From the NCBI GenBank assembly GCA_016714445.1, contig JADJNF010000008.1, forward strand, positions 186,001 to 250,000: a stretch of 64,000 bases of DNA. The letters are read 5' to 3'. A program made the position numbers and the translations under genes. The notes beneath the pieces are model-generated. The model saw nothing but the letters and a program-made list of their open reading frames with translations, was not told the origin of the DNA and did no database searches. The stretch is from Saprospiraceae bacterium. Its GTDB lineage: Bacteria > Bacteroidota > Bacteroidia > Chitinophagales > Saprospiraceae. Numbering within the stretch: position 1 is the first letter of the stretch; every line of letters starts with the position of its first letter. This document shows, one piece after another, positions 53,437-61,815 of the stretch.

Positions 53437-53542
53437 AATAAAAATTTTAAATTTGGTTTATTGTTAATAAAAATCAATTTGCAGGTCGTAAAAGTAATAT
53501 TTATTCTTGTAATTAAATGTCTTTCAGGATACAATTTTGAAT

Positions 53543-53628
53543 TTTTGGTGTATAATAAGTATACCTCATCCAAAATATTTATTTTTGTATTTTGGTGTAC
53601 AATATACATCATTCAAAATAAAATATTT
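53543..53628. repeat. two tandem imperfect palindromes upstream of the PA-domain protein
   Basis: Copies at 53543-53580 and 53590-53628 both begin TTTTGGTGTA and share CATxCAAAATA, with a 47-base period. Each has dyad symmetry (TTTTGG...CCAAAA and GTATA...TATAC in the first). They lie 107-192 bases upstream of the start at 53436. They may be regulator sites or a decayed mobile repeat. The rest of 53437-53709 shows nothing else. Confidence 0.45.
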
Positions 53629-53709
53629 AATCAACATCAATATAAAATAATAAATTTGCACTTATGAGACAATACCCTTTATAACAGAATATTATTCTAT
53701 ACCGGCAAC

Positions 53710-54681
53710 TTAACTATGATGCAATTCCTGTTGTAGTTTATACCTGTCCACAGATACCACCCCGGGCACTTCACATACCTGCCCACCTGCAGTATTTGCA
53801 ACAATCGCCAAACTTTTTAGGTCCATTCCCTTCAAAAAACATAAACTTATTGCACTTATTACAGAATCTCCAGCTCCGCATACATCCACAATACTTCTGG
53901 GTGCCGTACTTAATTTCAGACCTGAGATACCATCATGAACATATACACCATCACTTCCCAGCGTTATAAAAGTTATTTCGTGACAGAGCTTCTTTCTCAA
54001 TATACTATCCACAACATCTAAATCACTAGTCTCGTACTGAATGGCTTTTAATACTTCTTTTTTGTTTGGTTTGAACAATGTACATCCTTCGTAACTAAAA
54101 AAGTTTTTTTCTTTGGGGTCAACAAATGTTGCTATCTTATGCTCCTGCCCAAAAGTGATAATCTTCCTGATCAGTTCATCTGTCAAAAGTCCCTTATTGT
54201 AATCCTGCAGAATAATGCCATCTACTTTGTCTAATTTTTTTATTTCTTCCAGCGATTGCATCAACCACTCAACATCTTGACTACCTATATCATGTATATC
54301 TTCCTTGTCGATTCGAAGAATATGCTGATTACTGGACATAATTCTTGTCTTTACTGTGGTCTTCCTATCAGATAATTTTAATATTCTATGATTTATTCCG
54401 TTAATATTTTCAGTCATATTGATCAAAAGTTTGCCATCTTCATCATCCCCTGCTAAGGATAATAAGGTAACCTGGGCGCCTAAAGATCTAAGATTTAAAG
54501 CAACATTTGCAGCGCCTCCCAGTCTGTTTTCAATATTTTCCATCTCGACGACAGGTACAGGAGCTTCTGGTGAGATTCTCCGTATTGCACCTGAAATATA
54601 TCTATCAATCATGACATCTCCGACAACAATGATATGTAAATCACTAAAGTCAGGCAAAAGAATTGGTTTTTTATCATTCAT
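53710..54681 (-). CDS. rfaE1: D-glycero-beta-D-manno-heptose-7-phosphate kinase (HldE domain I, RfaE1)
   Basis: 323 residues of the PfkB/ribokinase family. N-terminal VVGDVMIDRYISGAIRRISPEAPVPV is the HldE/RfaE kinase signature, followed by RLGGAANVALNLRSLGA. The ATP/catalytic motif is VCGAGDSVISAIS near 270-282. Length matches the separate kinase form; the nucleotidyltransferase domain of E. coli HldE is absent. It phosphorylates heptose-7-phosphate at C1 on the way to ADP-heptose for the LPS inner core. It follows waaA by 16 bases, which supports a role in LPS core synthesis. Confidence 0.9.
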   Translation of the reverse strand: MNDKKPILLPDFSDLHIIVVGDVMIDRYISGAIRRISPEAPVPVVEMENIENRLGGAANVALNLRSLGAQVTLLSLAGDDEDGKLLINMTENINGINHRILKLSDRKTTVKTRIMSSNQHILRIDKEDIHDIGSQDVEWLMQSLEEIKKLDKVDGIILQDYNKGLLTDELIRKIITFGQEHKIATFVDPKEKNFFSYEGCTLFKPNKKEVLKAIQYETSDLDVVDSILRKKLCHEITFITLGSDGVYVHDGISGLKLSTAPRSIVDVCGAGDSVISAISLCFLKGMDLKSLAIVANTAGGQVCEVPGVVSVDRYKLQQELHHS

Positions 54682-54697
54682 ACTACAAATGTAACGA

Positions 54698-55933
54698 TCA
54701 TGTCAGATAGGGATACAAATCAAAAGCAATTTTTTCTGTTGCCCCTCTATTTTCATCAAAAAAGCGGTTTGATTTATCTTTTATGGCTTTATACTTTATC
54801 TCGTCTGATTCAAGCGCATCTATACATCGGGAGCATACATCATGTTCGTCAACTACAAAGGCAATTTCAAGATCAATCATTAAAACTGCCTCATTAAACT
54901 TTTTAAACTTCGGTCCAAAAAATACTGGTATTCCAAAAACTGCAGGTTCCAGCGTATTGTGGATTCCTTTTTGATACCCACCACCGATATAAGCATATTT
55001 AGCGACAGAATACAATCCACTTAGCATTCCTATATTGTTGATAATTAATATATTTGAATTCCATGAATCATCTGTATAATCAGATGATTTTTTGTTTAGT
55101 ATCTTTTTAATGCCTTCAATATTTCCATGGCTGACATCATGTGGGGCCAATATGTGTACAAACTCAGGATAACTGCCAGTTAGATGTCCAACCACTTTCA
55201 TATCAGACGACCAGATACTTCCATAAACTATGACCTTTTTATTTTCAACATAATTATATATTTTCTGTGGCAAATGGGCTTTTTTTGACCGGTGTATTAC
55301 ATTATCTATCCTCGTATCGCCTACTATTTTATAATTAGAAACAGCATTTGATTTCAATACATCCGCCGATAACTTATCCTGAACAAAAATCTTTTCGTAT
55401 TGACAAAGCAATGATTTAAAAGGCTTAAATATTGGATTAAAAAAATAGTCATTCTCTCTGAATACACCTGAAATCAAAAATACCTTTACATTATTCTCTA
55501 AAAGCTCTCTAATCAGATTCCACCAAAACTCATATTTTACAAAAATGAAAGCAGACGGTTTAATTAGCTGTATCAATTTTTGATTATACACATCCAGGTC
55601 CGCCGGCAAATAAATAATCAGATCAGCAAATTCATAATTTTTTCTTATTTCATATCCTGAAGGGGAATAAAAACTTAATAATATAAAAGTATCGGGATGA
55701 TTTCTCTTGATGGTTTCTATCAGTGGCCTTCCTTGTTCAAACTCTCCCAATGAAGCACAATGCACCCAAATGGTTTTTTTGTTTTGGTGGGAAAAATTTA
55801 AAAGTTTTTGCCAAATATCTCTTCGACCTTGATATAATAGAGTAAGCTTTTCAGAAAAGAATCTACCGAAATAAATATAGAGCTCACCTATCTGAATACC
55901 AATTTTATATAGAAACCATAAAATAAATTTCAT
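54698..55933 (-). CDS. waaA: 3-deoxy-D-manno-octulosonic acid (Kdo) transferase
   Basis: 411 residues with a short N-terminal membrane anchor and two GT-B domains. HCASLGEFEQGRPLIE (about 58-73) holds the catalytic Glu of the family. LISGVFRENDYFF, VGDTRIDNV and GGGYQKGIHNTLEPAVFGIPVFFGP (sugar-nucleotide site) are typical. It transfers Kdo from CMP-Kdo to the lipid A precursor at the inner membrane. It lies 6 bases after an outer-membrane protein gene and 16 before hldE, forming a small envelope operon. Confidence 0.93.
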   Translation of the reverse strand: MKFILWFLYKIGIQIGELYIYFGRFFSEKLTLLYQGRRDIWQKLLNFSHQNKKTIWVHCASLGEFEQGRPLIETIKRNHPDTFILLSFYSPSGYEIRKNYEFADLIIYLPADLDVYNQKLIQLIKPSAFIFVKYEFWWNLIRELLENNVKVFLISGVFRENDYFFNPIFKPFKSLLCQYEKIFVQDKLSADVLKSNAVSNYKIVGDTRIDNVIHRSKKAHLPQKIYNYVENKKVIVYGSIWSSDMKVVGHLTGSYPEFVHILAPHDVSHGNIEGIKKILNKKSSDYTDDSWNSNILIINNIGMLSGLYSVAKYAYIGGGYQKGIHNTLEPAVFGIPVFFGPKFKKFNEAVLMIDLEIAFVVDEHDVCSRCIDALESDEIKYKAIKDKSNRFFDENRGATEKIAFDLYPYLT

Positions 55934-55939
55934 ACATGC

Positions 55940-56689
55940 TTAATAGTAAACAGTATCCTCGCCTCCACGATAAAATGGCAGATTCCAAATTATACGAGCC
56001 CCGATAAGCATATCAAAACGAGACTTAATAGTCGGTAATCCAGTATCAAAATTATATGCCCTGACTTCTGAAGTAAATCCCTGAATAAAATCCAGCGCAA
56101 ACTCAAAGTTGAGTCTTCGATCTTTACTCAGGTGCTTGTAGGAAACTGTTTCCTTGAGTGAAAAGCCTCTGGTAAGTCGGTCATATCCAATGTATCTACC
56201 CGCCCTGATCTGACCCACAGAATTACGTTCATCTGTAAATCTGATATTGTGCTGAAGGACTCCTGCATTTAATAACAATTTCATACCTGATCTTTCATTC
56301 TTGTTAAAAGGAAACAATTTGCCTGCGCCAATGCCCAAAAACATCCCTCTTTGTCTTAAAAAAATGTCAGCTATCTGATTATCATCCCCTAAAACTGTAC
56401 CGTTGGCAGTTCTGTATGGTGCCAATACATCTTCTTTGACGTTTTCTCCAAAAAGAAAAAGAAATTCGCCATTAATCAGCCAATTGTTTTTAGTAATGTA
56501 TTCACTGTTTACAGAAAAATTCAGATTATGGCCGTATCTTTCCTTCAAGTCACCACCAGCAAAATTTGCTCCAAGACCAATACCAAAGCTCAAAATGGGC
56601 CCATCGATAGGTTTATCATAACTTTCCTGTCCTTTCAAACCCGGATTAAGAAATGAAAAAAGTAATAAAAAGTGAAAAATTTTCAACAT
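55940..56689 (-). CDS. outer-membrane beta-barrel protein of unknown family
   Basis: 249 residues with a signal peptide (FHFLLLFSFLNPGLKGQ). The mature part has glycine- and aromatic-rich beta strands (ILSFGIGLGANFAGGDL, WLINGEFLFLFGEN, GMFLGIGAGKLFPF, RFDMLIGARIIWNLPFY), consistent with an eight-stranded PorT/OmpW-like barrel. The exact family is not recognised. It begins the operon with waaA and hldE, so a link with LPS assembly or outer-membrane structure is plausible but not shown. Confidence 0.7.
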   Translation of the reverse strand: MLKIFHFLLLFSFLNPGLKGQESYDKPIDGPILSFGIGLGANFAGGDLKERYGHNLNFSVNSEYITKNNWLINGEFLFLFGENVKEDVLAPYRTANGTVLGDDNQIADIFLRQRGMFLGIGAGKLFPFNKNERSGMKLLLNAGVLQHNIRFTDERNSVGQIRAGRYIGYDRLTRGFSLKETVSYKHLSKDRRLNFEFALDFIQGFTSEVRAYNFDTGLPTIKSRFDMLIGARIIWNLPFYRGGEDTVYY

Positions 56690-56794
56690 GCTTTCTATAT
56701 TTGACTTACAGTAAAATGATCACATCGATCATGGAAGATAGTTACTGCAAGAACGGCTCAAAAGTAAACAATGCTGGTTGTTAAAGAAATTTTT

Positions 56795-57325
56795 TTACTG
56801 TAAAATAAGTTTTTTGTAAAAATATTCCTTTGTGTCCACTATTTCACCGTAAAATTCGGCAAACTTCACCTGAGGAAAAACCCCCATGTCTTCAGCATAA
56901 ATATAAATCATCTTAAGGACTATTTTTTGATCTTCAAATTTCGTGTATATTCTAAATCTGCCTTTATCATCTTTAGCCAGATAAAAGACCAATAAATCAT
57001 ATGCAACAAATCTAAATTCTATTAACTCTGTAGTTATTACATCAAAATGATAACCAAAAGCCAGTTTTTTTTGAATATAGTTTAACTCATTTACGGTCTT
57101 ACTACCATCACTTTGAAAATTGATCCACGACACTTTAACAGGCTCATTCAGATTGATGATATCTCCCTGCATCATATTTAACTCGTATATTACAGTGTTA
57201 ATATTTTGATTCCTTTGGATATAAAATAATAACTCCGGGTAATCTGATAATACAGGATAATCCAATGGTCTTCCTGAATGACCAGACACAATAACATCGT
57301 ACTGTTCTGATTGTGTGTAAAACAT
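56795..57325 (-). CDS. DUF4833-type protein
   Basis: 176 residues from the ATG at 57325; the open frame continues to 57355. It shows the pattern LLFYIQRNQNINTVIYELN, then GDIINLNEPVKVSWINFQSDG, then LNYIQKKLAFGYHF, which I associate with DUF4833. No signal peptide or membrane segment is evident from the chosen start. The function is unknown. The upstream 140 bases hold two overlapping inverted repeats. It is separated by 105 bases from the barrel gene, so co-transcription is uncertain. Confidence 0.65.
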   Translation of the reverse strand: MFYTQSEQYDVIVSGHSGRPLDYPVLSDYPELLFYIQRNQNINTVIYELNMMQGDIINLNEPVKVSWINFQSDGSKTVNELNYIQKKLAFGYHFDVITTELIEFRFVAYDLLVFYLAKDDKGRFRIYTKFEDQKIVLKMIYIYAEDMGVFPQVKFAEFYGEIVDTKEYFYKKLILQ

Positions 57326-57399
57326 GAATCCCCTTTTAAGATGGTAAAAATACAAAATATATTTAATCCTTCGATTAAAATAATGAAATTGGATACCTA

Positions 57400-57462
57400 A
57401 ATTCTATAAATTTCTACATAAATATAGAATTGTGTGTGTAAAGAGCTAAACTGTAGAAATTT
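57400..57462 (-). promoter_or_regulatory. overlapping, mutually exclusive inverted repeats
   Basis: AATTCTATA (57400-57408) pairs with TATAGAATT (57423-57431). AAATTTCTACA (57408-57418) pairs with TGTAGAAATTT (57452-57462). Both are perfect, and they overlap so only one can form. They sit in the gap between a small membrane-protein frame and the DUF4833 gene, like an attenuator. Confidence 0.4.
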
Positions 57463-57494
57463 TTCTAAACATTTTAAGAACGTATTTATTGCTC

Positions 57495-57647
57495 TTATGC
57501 AGATAGAGTTTCGTAAGAATTTAATTCTTCATGAATAAATACTTTTGTTAGCTTTTTAATTATTGTATTAAAAAAATACCCAAACAGACTTATGGGGAAA
57601 ACTATGATTAGAATTAAAATTAAAGAAAAGATAAACTTACCAGTCAT
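57495..57647 (-). CDS. small single-pass membrane protein, 50 residues
   Basis: ATG at 57647 to TAA at 57495-57497. The first 30 residues are strongly hydrophobic (FIFSLILILIIVFPISLFGYFF), followed by a basic patch (IIKKLTKV) and an acidic tail. This is a reasonable layout for a small inner-membrane protein with its C-terminus in the cytoplasm. No homologue is recognised. It sits alone in the 531-base space between the DUF4833 gene and pyrG. It could be real or a chance frame. The remainder of this space holds the overlapping repeats and the pyrG promoter. Confidence 0.4.
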   Translation of the reverse strand: MTGKFIFSLILILIIVFPISLFGYFFNTIIKKLTKVFIHEELNSYETLSA

Positions 57648-57805
57648 GATCTATATTTTTCACAAAAAAATGACTTTAATATGAACCGAATATGAATTCA
57701 ACTTTAAGAAATTGTGAATAAAATTCGAAATCAAATACGAGCATAACCAATCTATGTATTCAAAATAAAAAACCACAATTCATGCCTTTTACCAAAAACA
57801 AGACT

Positions 57806-57813
57806 TATCTTTG
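57806..57813 (+). promoter_or_regulatory. -7 promoter element of pyrG
   Basis: TATCTTTG fits TAnnTTTG and ends 43 bases before the ATG at 57857. The -33 element is not clear. Confidence 0.6.
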
Positions 57814-57856
57814 CGTCCCGTAGCATGGAAAACAAATTTTCTATCTTCAATATATC

Positions 57857-59458
57857 ATGGCTAAATATATTTTTGTTACGGGTGGAGTGACATCTTCTTT
57901 GGGAAAAGGAATAATAGCAGCTTCACTTGCAAAACTACTTCAGGCAAGAGGCCTTTCAGTCACAATCCAAAAATTTGACCCATATATCAATGTCGATCCC
58001 GGTACGCTCAATCCATATGAACATGGAGAGTGTTATGTCACTGAAGATGGAGCAGAAACTGATCTTGACCTGGGGCACTATGAACGATTTCTGAATAATC
58101 CGACTTCTCAAGCCAACAATGTGACTACAGGCCGAATTTACCAGACCGTCATAGAAAAAGAAAGATCAGGTGCATTTCTTGGAAAAACGGTACAGGTAAT
58201 CCCTCACATCACAGATGAAATAAAAAGGAGAGCTACGCTGCTTGAAAAAGAGCACAACTATGATATCATCATCACAGAAATTGGCGGAACCGTCGGAGAT
58301 ATTGAGTCATTGCCGTATCTGGAAGCATTGAGACAAATAAAACGAGAACTAGGCAAAGAAAACTGCGTAGTAATCCATCTTACCCTAATTCCATATCTCA
58401 AAGCAGCCAAAGAATTAAAAACAAAACCTACCCAACACTCTGTCAAAGAATTGCTCCAAGCCGGTATTCAACCCGATATTTTGGTGTGTAGGACAGAATA
58501 TCACCTGCCAAAAGAACTGAAAGAAAAACTGGCCCTTTTCTGTAATGTCGACGAAAACTCAGTAATCGAAGCCATTGATGCAGAGACTATTTATGATGTG
58601 CCTTTACTGATGCTAAAAGAAAAGCTGGATAAAATAGTCCTTAAAAAACTAAATATTAAGCCGCCACATGAACCGGATCTTTCGCAATGGAAGGAGTTTT
58701 TAGGTAAGCTAAAAAATCCGACTAAGGAAGTCAGCATAGGTCTGGTAGGCAAATACAACGAACTTCAAGACGCATATAAGTCTATATATGAAGCTTTTAT
58801 CCATGCCGGGGCTGTGAATGAGTGTAAAGTCAGAGTGGTTCCTATTCATTCAGAAACACTTGAGTCTGGAGATATCTCCTCCAAACTAAAAGACATGGAC
58901 GGCATACTTGTTGCTCCGGGATTTGGAGAAAGAGGTATAGCCGGAAAACTCGAAGCCATAAGTTATGTACGCGAAAACAATATTCCTTTTTTTGGAATCT
59001 GTCTGGGAATGCAGTGTGCAGTAGTAGAGTTTTGTAAAAATGTACTACAGATCACAGATGCCAACTCCACTGAGGTAGATCCAGGTACATCTGAACCAGT
59101 CATTGACCTTATGCCCGAACAGAAAAAAATCACCGCTAAAGGTGGCACCATGAGATTGGGTGCATATGCATGTAAACTCAGTAAAAATTCTATCAGTTAC
59201 AAAGCCTATGGCAAATCAGACATTTCAGAAAGACATAGACACAGATATGAATTTAACAACGCATATCTCGATAGAATGGAATCTGCGGGTCTGATAGCAA
59301 CGGGTAAAAATCCTGATTCCAAACTTGTAGAGGTTATAGAACTGAAAGATCACCCGTTTTTTGTCGGTGTACAATACCATCCTGAACTCAAAAGCACAGT
59401 TGAAAATCCACATCCTCTGTTTGTTAGTTTTATAAAAGCCGCATTGCAAAGGAAATAA
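57857..59458 (+). CDS. pyrG: CTP synthase
   Basis: 533 residues, standard length. The N-terminal synthetase domain starts MAKYIFVTGGVTSSLGKGI and holds KFDPYINVDPGTLNPYEHGE and ITEIGGTVGDIESLPY. The C-terminal glutamine amidotransferase has GICLGMQCAVVEF (nucleophile Cys) and QYHPE (His, Glu). It makes CTP from UTP, ATP and glutamine. It is followed 7 bases later by a SpoU methyltransferase gene, probably in one transcript. Confidence 0.97.
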   Translation: MAKYIFVTGGVTSSLGKGIIAASLAKLLQARGLSVTIQKFDPYINVDPGTLNPYEHGECYVTEDGAETDLDLGHYERFLNNPTSQANNVTTGRIYQTVIEKERSGAFLGKTVQVIPHITDEIKRRATLLEKEHNYDIIITEIGGTVGDIESLPYLEALRQIKRELGKENCVVIHLTLIPYLKAAKELKTKPTQHSVKELLQAGIQPDILVCRTEYHLPKELKEKLALFCNVDENSVIEAIDAETIYDVPLLMLKEKLDKIVLKKLNIKPPHEPDLSQWKEFLGKLKNPTKEVSIGLVGKYNELQDAYKSIYEAFIHAGAVNECKVRVVPIHSETLESGDISSKLKDMDGILVAPGFGERGIAGKLEAISYVRENNIPFFGICLGMQCAVVEFCKNVLQITDANSTEVDPGTSEPVIDLMPEQKKITAKGGTMRLGAYACKLSKNSISYKAYGKSDISERHRHRYEFNNAYLDRMESAGLIATGKNPDSKLVEVIELKDHPFFVGVQYHPELKSTVENPHPLFVSFIKAALQRK

Positions 59459-59465
59459 TTATACT

Positions 59466-59990
59466 ATGCGCAAGTTAAAACTGGAAGAACTCGGCAGAAT
59501 AACTGTGGAAGAATATCATACGATACCCAAAATGCCTGTTGTAGTGGTTTTGGATAATATCAGATCGGCTGTAAATGTAGGATCTGTTTTCAGAACAGCT
59601 GATGCTTTTGCTATTGAAAAGATCATCATCTGCGGAATCAGTGCCACACCACCCAATCGTGAAATTTCTAAAACAGCCATTGGTGCTACCGAGTCGGTTT
59701 TGTGGGAATATATAGAAGATATTTCAGAAGCGATATTATTGCTTAAGTCTGAAGGATACACGATTGCTGGCATAGAACAAACAGATCACTCTATCAAATT
59801 GGGTTCAGTAGTACCCGATGTAGGAAAAATAGCTGTAATCTTTGGCAATGAAGTAGATGGGATCAGCGATGAAATACTACATGAGTTGAATTTATGTATA
59901 GAAATACCTCAATATGGGACCAAACATTCCTTAAATGTATCGGTTTGTGCTGGTATAGTGCTTTGGGAACTTACAAAAATGCGGCTTTAA
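59466..59990 (+). CDS. SpoU/TrmH-family RNA 2'-O-ribose methyltransferase
   Basis: 174 residues with all three SPOUT motifs. Motif 1 is NIRSAVNVGSVFRTADA (about 32-48, catalytic Arg and Asn), motif 2 is FGNEVDGIS (about 125-133), and motif 3 is IPQYGTKHSLNVSVCAGIVL. It lacks the N-terminal substrate-binding domain of RlmB, so it is a short form. It methylates a ribose in tRNA or rRNA; the site cannot be told. The 7-base gap to pyrG suggests co-transcription. The following 288 bases to the next gene hold only its promoter. Confidence 0.9.
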   Translation: MRKLKLEELGRITVEEYHTIPKMPVVVVLDNIRSAVNVGSVFRTADAFAIEKIIICGISATPPNREISKTAIGATESVLWEYIEDISEAILLLKSEGYTIAGIEQTDHSIKLGSVVPDVGKIAVIFGNEVDGISDEILHELNLCIEIPQYGTKHSLNVSVCAGIVLWELTKMRL

Positions 59991-60231
59991 AATTTAATTT
60001 CCCATCACCTTTCTCTATTTAAATTTTCTATATAGGCTTAAGAATATTCCTGATCTGTAGGAAATAGTCTTGTGATTAAAATTATTTAACACCATACAAA
60101 GACTGTTTATACTAAATTACTATAAAGGCATTTTTACCAAAGAATTAGATACACCCGACAATATTGTATTTAAAATAATAAATAATAAGGTTTGTGTGTT
60201 AATACTATTCTATCTAAACTTTACCTTTGCG

Positions 60232-60239
60232 CATCAGAT
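60232..60239 (+). promoter_or_regulatory. -7 promoter element of the glutaryl-CoA dehydrogenase gene
   Basis: TACCTTTG fits TAnnTTTG and ends 39 bases before the ATG at 60279. No -33 element at normal spacing. Confidence 0.55.
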
Positions 60240-60278
60240 TGTTTTAAACATCTAACCTTATTGAATTCCTAAATAAAA

Positions 60279-61481
60279 ATGAGCCACAACATGAATAAGT
60301 CAACTAAAACCGACCATTACGAACACCACGATTACTATGGAATTGACGAATTACTTAGTGAAGATCATCTCCTCGCACGAGATGCAGTCAGGGACTGGGT
60401 AAAACAGGAAGTAAGCCCGATCATAGAAGATTATGCCAACAGAGCAGCCTGTCCTACACATTTATTTAAGGGTTTGGCCGAAGTGGGTGCTTTTGGTCCT
60501 AGTATTCCGGCAGAATATGGTGGTGGTGGTATGGATGAGATAGCATATGGTATTATCATGCAGGAGCTGGAACGTGGAGATTCAGGTATAAGATCTATGG
60601 CTTCTGTACAGGGTTCCTTAGTGATGTATCCTATATACAAATATGGTAATGAAGAACAAAGGAAAAAATATCTCCCTAAGCTTGGAAGTGGGGAGTTTAT
60701 CGGTTGTTTCGGACTGACAGAACCGGATCACGGATCCAATCCTGGTGGAATGATTACTAATATAAAAGATGATGGCGACGCATATATATTAAATGGAGCC
60801 AAAATGTGGATTACCAACTCCCCTGTTGCTGATATTGCCGTGGTTTGGGCTAAGGATGAAGAAGGAAAAATAAGAGGATTAATCGTAGAAAAAGATATGA
60901 AAGGATTTTCCGCGCCGGAAATCCATGGTAAATGGTCATTAAGGGCTTCTGTCACCGGAGAACTTGTATTTGAAGATGTACGGGTACCTAAATCAAATCT
61001 ATTACCAAATGTATCAGGACTGAAAGGTCCTCTGGGATGTCTGTCAAAAGCTCGATATGGCATAGCCTGGGGAGCCGTGGGTGCAGCTTTGGATTGTTAT
61101 GATTCTGCACTTAGATACAGCAAAGAAAGAGAACAGTTCGGCAAAAAACTCGGACAATTCCAGCTTACACAAAAAAAACTGGCAGAAATGATCACAGAAA
61201 TCACCAAAGCACAATTGCTTAGTTGGAGACTGGGAACGTTGGCCAATCAGGGAAAGGCCACACCTGCTCAGATATCAATGGCCAAACGAAACAATGTTGA
61301 TATAGCACTGCACATAGCTCGTGAAGCTCGGCAGATACATGGTGGAATGGGCATAACCGGAGAATATCCAATCATGAGACATATGATGAATCTTGAATCT
61401 GTAATTACTTACGAAGGAACACACGACATTCATCTGCTCATCACTGGCATGGATGTCACCGGTTATAATGCTTTTGGATAA
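60279..61481 (+). CDS. glutaryl-CoA dehydrogenase-type acyl-CoA dehydrogenase
   Basis: 400 residues. It aligns along its length with glutaryl-CoA dehydrogenase: SVQGSLVMYPIYKYGNEEQR, CFGLTEPDHGSNPGGM, KMWITNSPVADIAVVWAKDE, LRASVTGELVFEDVRVP, CLSKARYGIAWGAVGA and the catalytic Glu379 in TYEGTHDIH. It oxidises and decarboxylates glutaryl-CoA to crotonyl-CoA in lysine/tryptophan breakdown, passing electrons to ETF. It is transcribed alone. A second in-frame ATG 12 bases later is possible. Confidence 0.92.
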   Translation: MSHNMNKSTKTDHYEHHDYYGIDELLSEDHLLARDAVRDWVKQEVSPIIEDYANRAACPTHLFKGLAEVGAFGPSIPAEYGGGGMDEIAYGIIMQELERGDSGIRSMASVQGSLVMYPIYKYGNEEQRKKYLPKLGSGEFIGCFGLTEPDHGSNPGGMITNIKDDGDAYILNGAKMWITNSPVADIAVVWAKDEEGKIRGLIVEKDMKGFSAPEIHGKWSLRASVTGELVFEDVRVPKSNLLPNVSGLKGPLGCLSKARYGIAWGAVGAALDCYDSALRYSKEREQFGKKLGQFQLTQKKLAEMITEITKAQLLSWRLGTLANQGKATPAQISMAKRNNVDIALHIAREARQIHGGMGITGEYPIMRHMMNLESVITYEGTHDIHLLITGMDVTGYNAFG

Positions 61482-61815
61482 TAGCTGAAAAATTTCAACA
61501 TTCTGTAATTGGATCATATTTGACCTGTTTGACAGCACACACTTCTTGCAAATCTGATTTTATAATTTTTGCAATAAAAAGTTCACGTTGGATTTGTAGT
61601 TGAATTATTCCTTGGGAAAAGAAGTAATGCGCTGAATTCAATTCATAAAAAGTCAAATGGATAACTTTTTTAATAATATCAAGAAAGTTGATTTGCAATA
61701 AACTTCAAGATGACTCCATTGTTTAATTGAACAGGAACGTAAGTTTTGAAAGCTCCGAAAATTCAGCTTTTCTACATGTTTTAAAACACATTTTCATTCA
61801 AAAATACCTTTGTTG
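61482..61815. other. intergenic region
   Basis: 334 bases. A 67-codon minus-strand frame (61495-61698) starts with TTG, has no recognisable family and is not called. A TAnnTTTG element lies at the right end. No terminator hairpin was seen after the dehydrogenase gene. Confidence 0.5.
61805..61812 (+). promoter_or_regulatory. -7 element abutting the dcp start codon
   Basis: TACCTTTG fits TAnnTTTG but ends only three bases before the ATG at 61816. If used, the transcript would have almost no leader. Confidence 0.45.

Noticed and set aside
61495..61698. 67-codon minus-strand frame between the glutaryl-CoA dehydrogenase gene and dcp
   Set aside because: TTG start, no recognisable family, unusual composition, and no promoter element.
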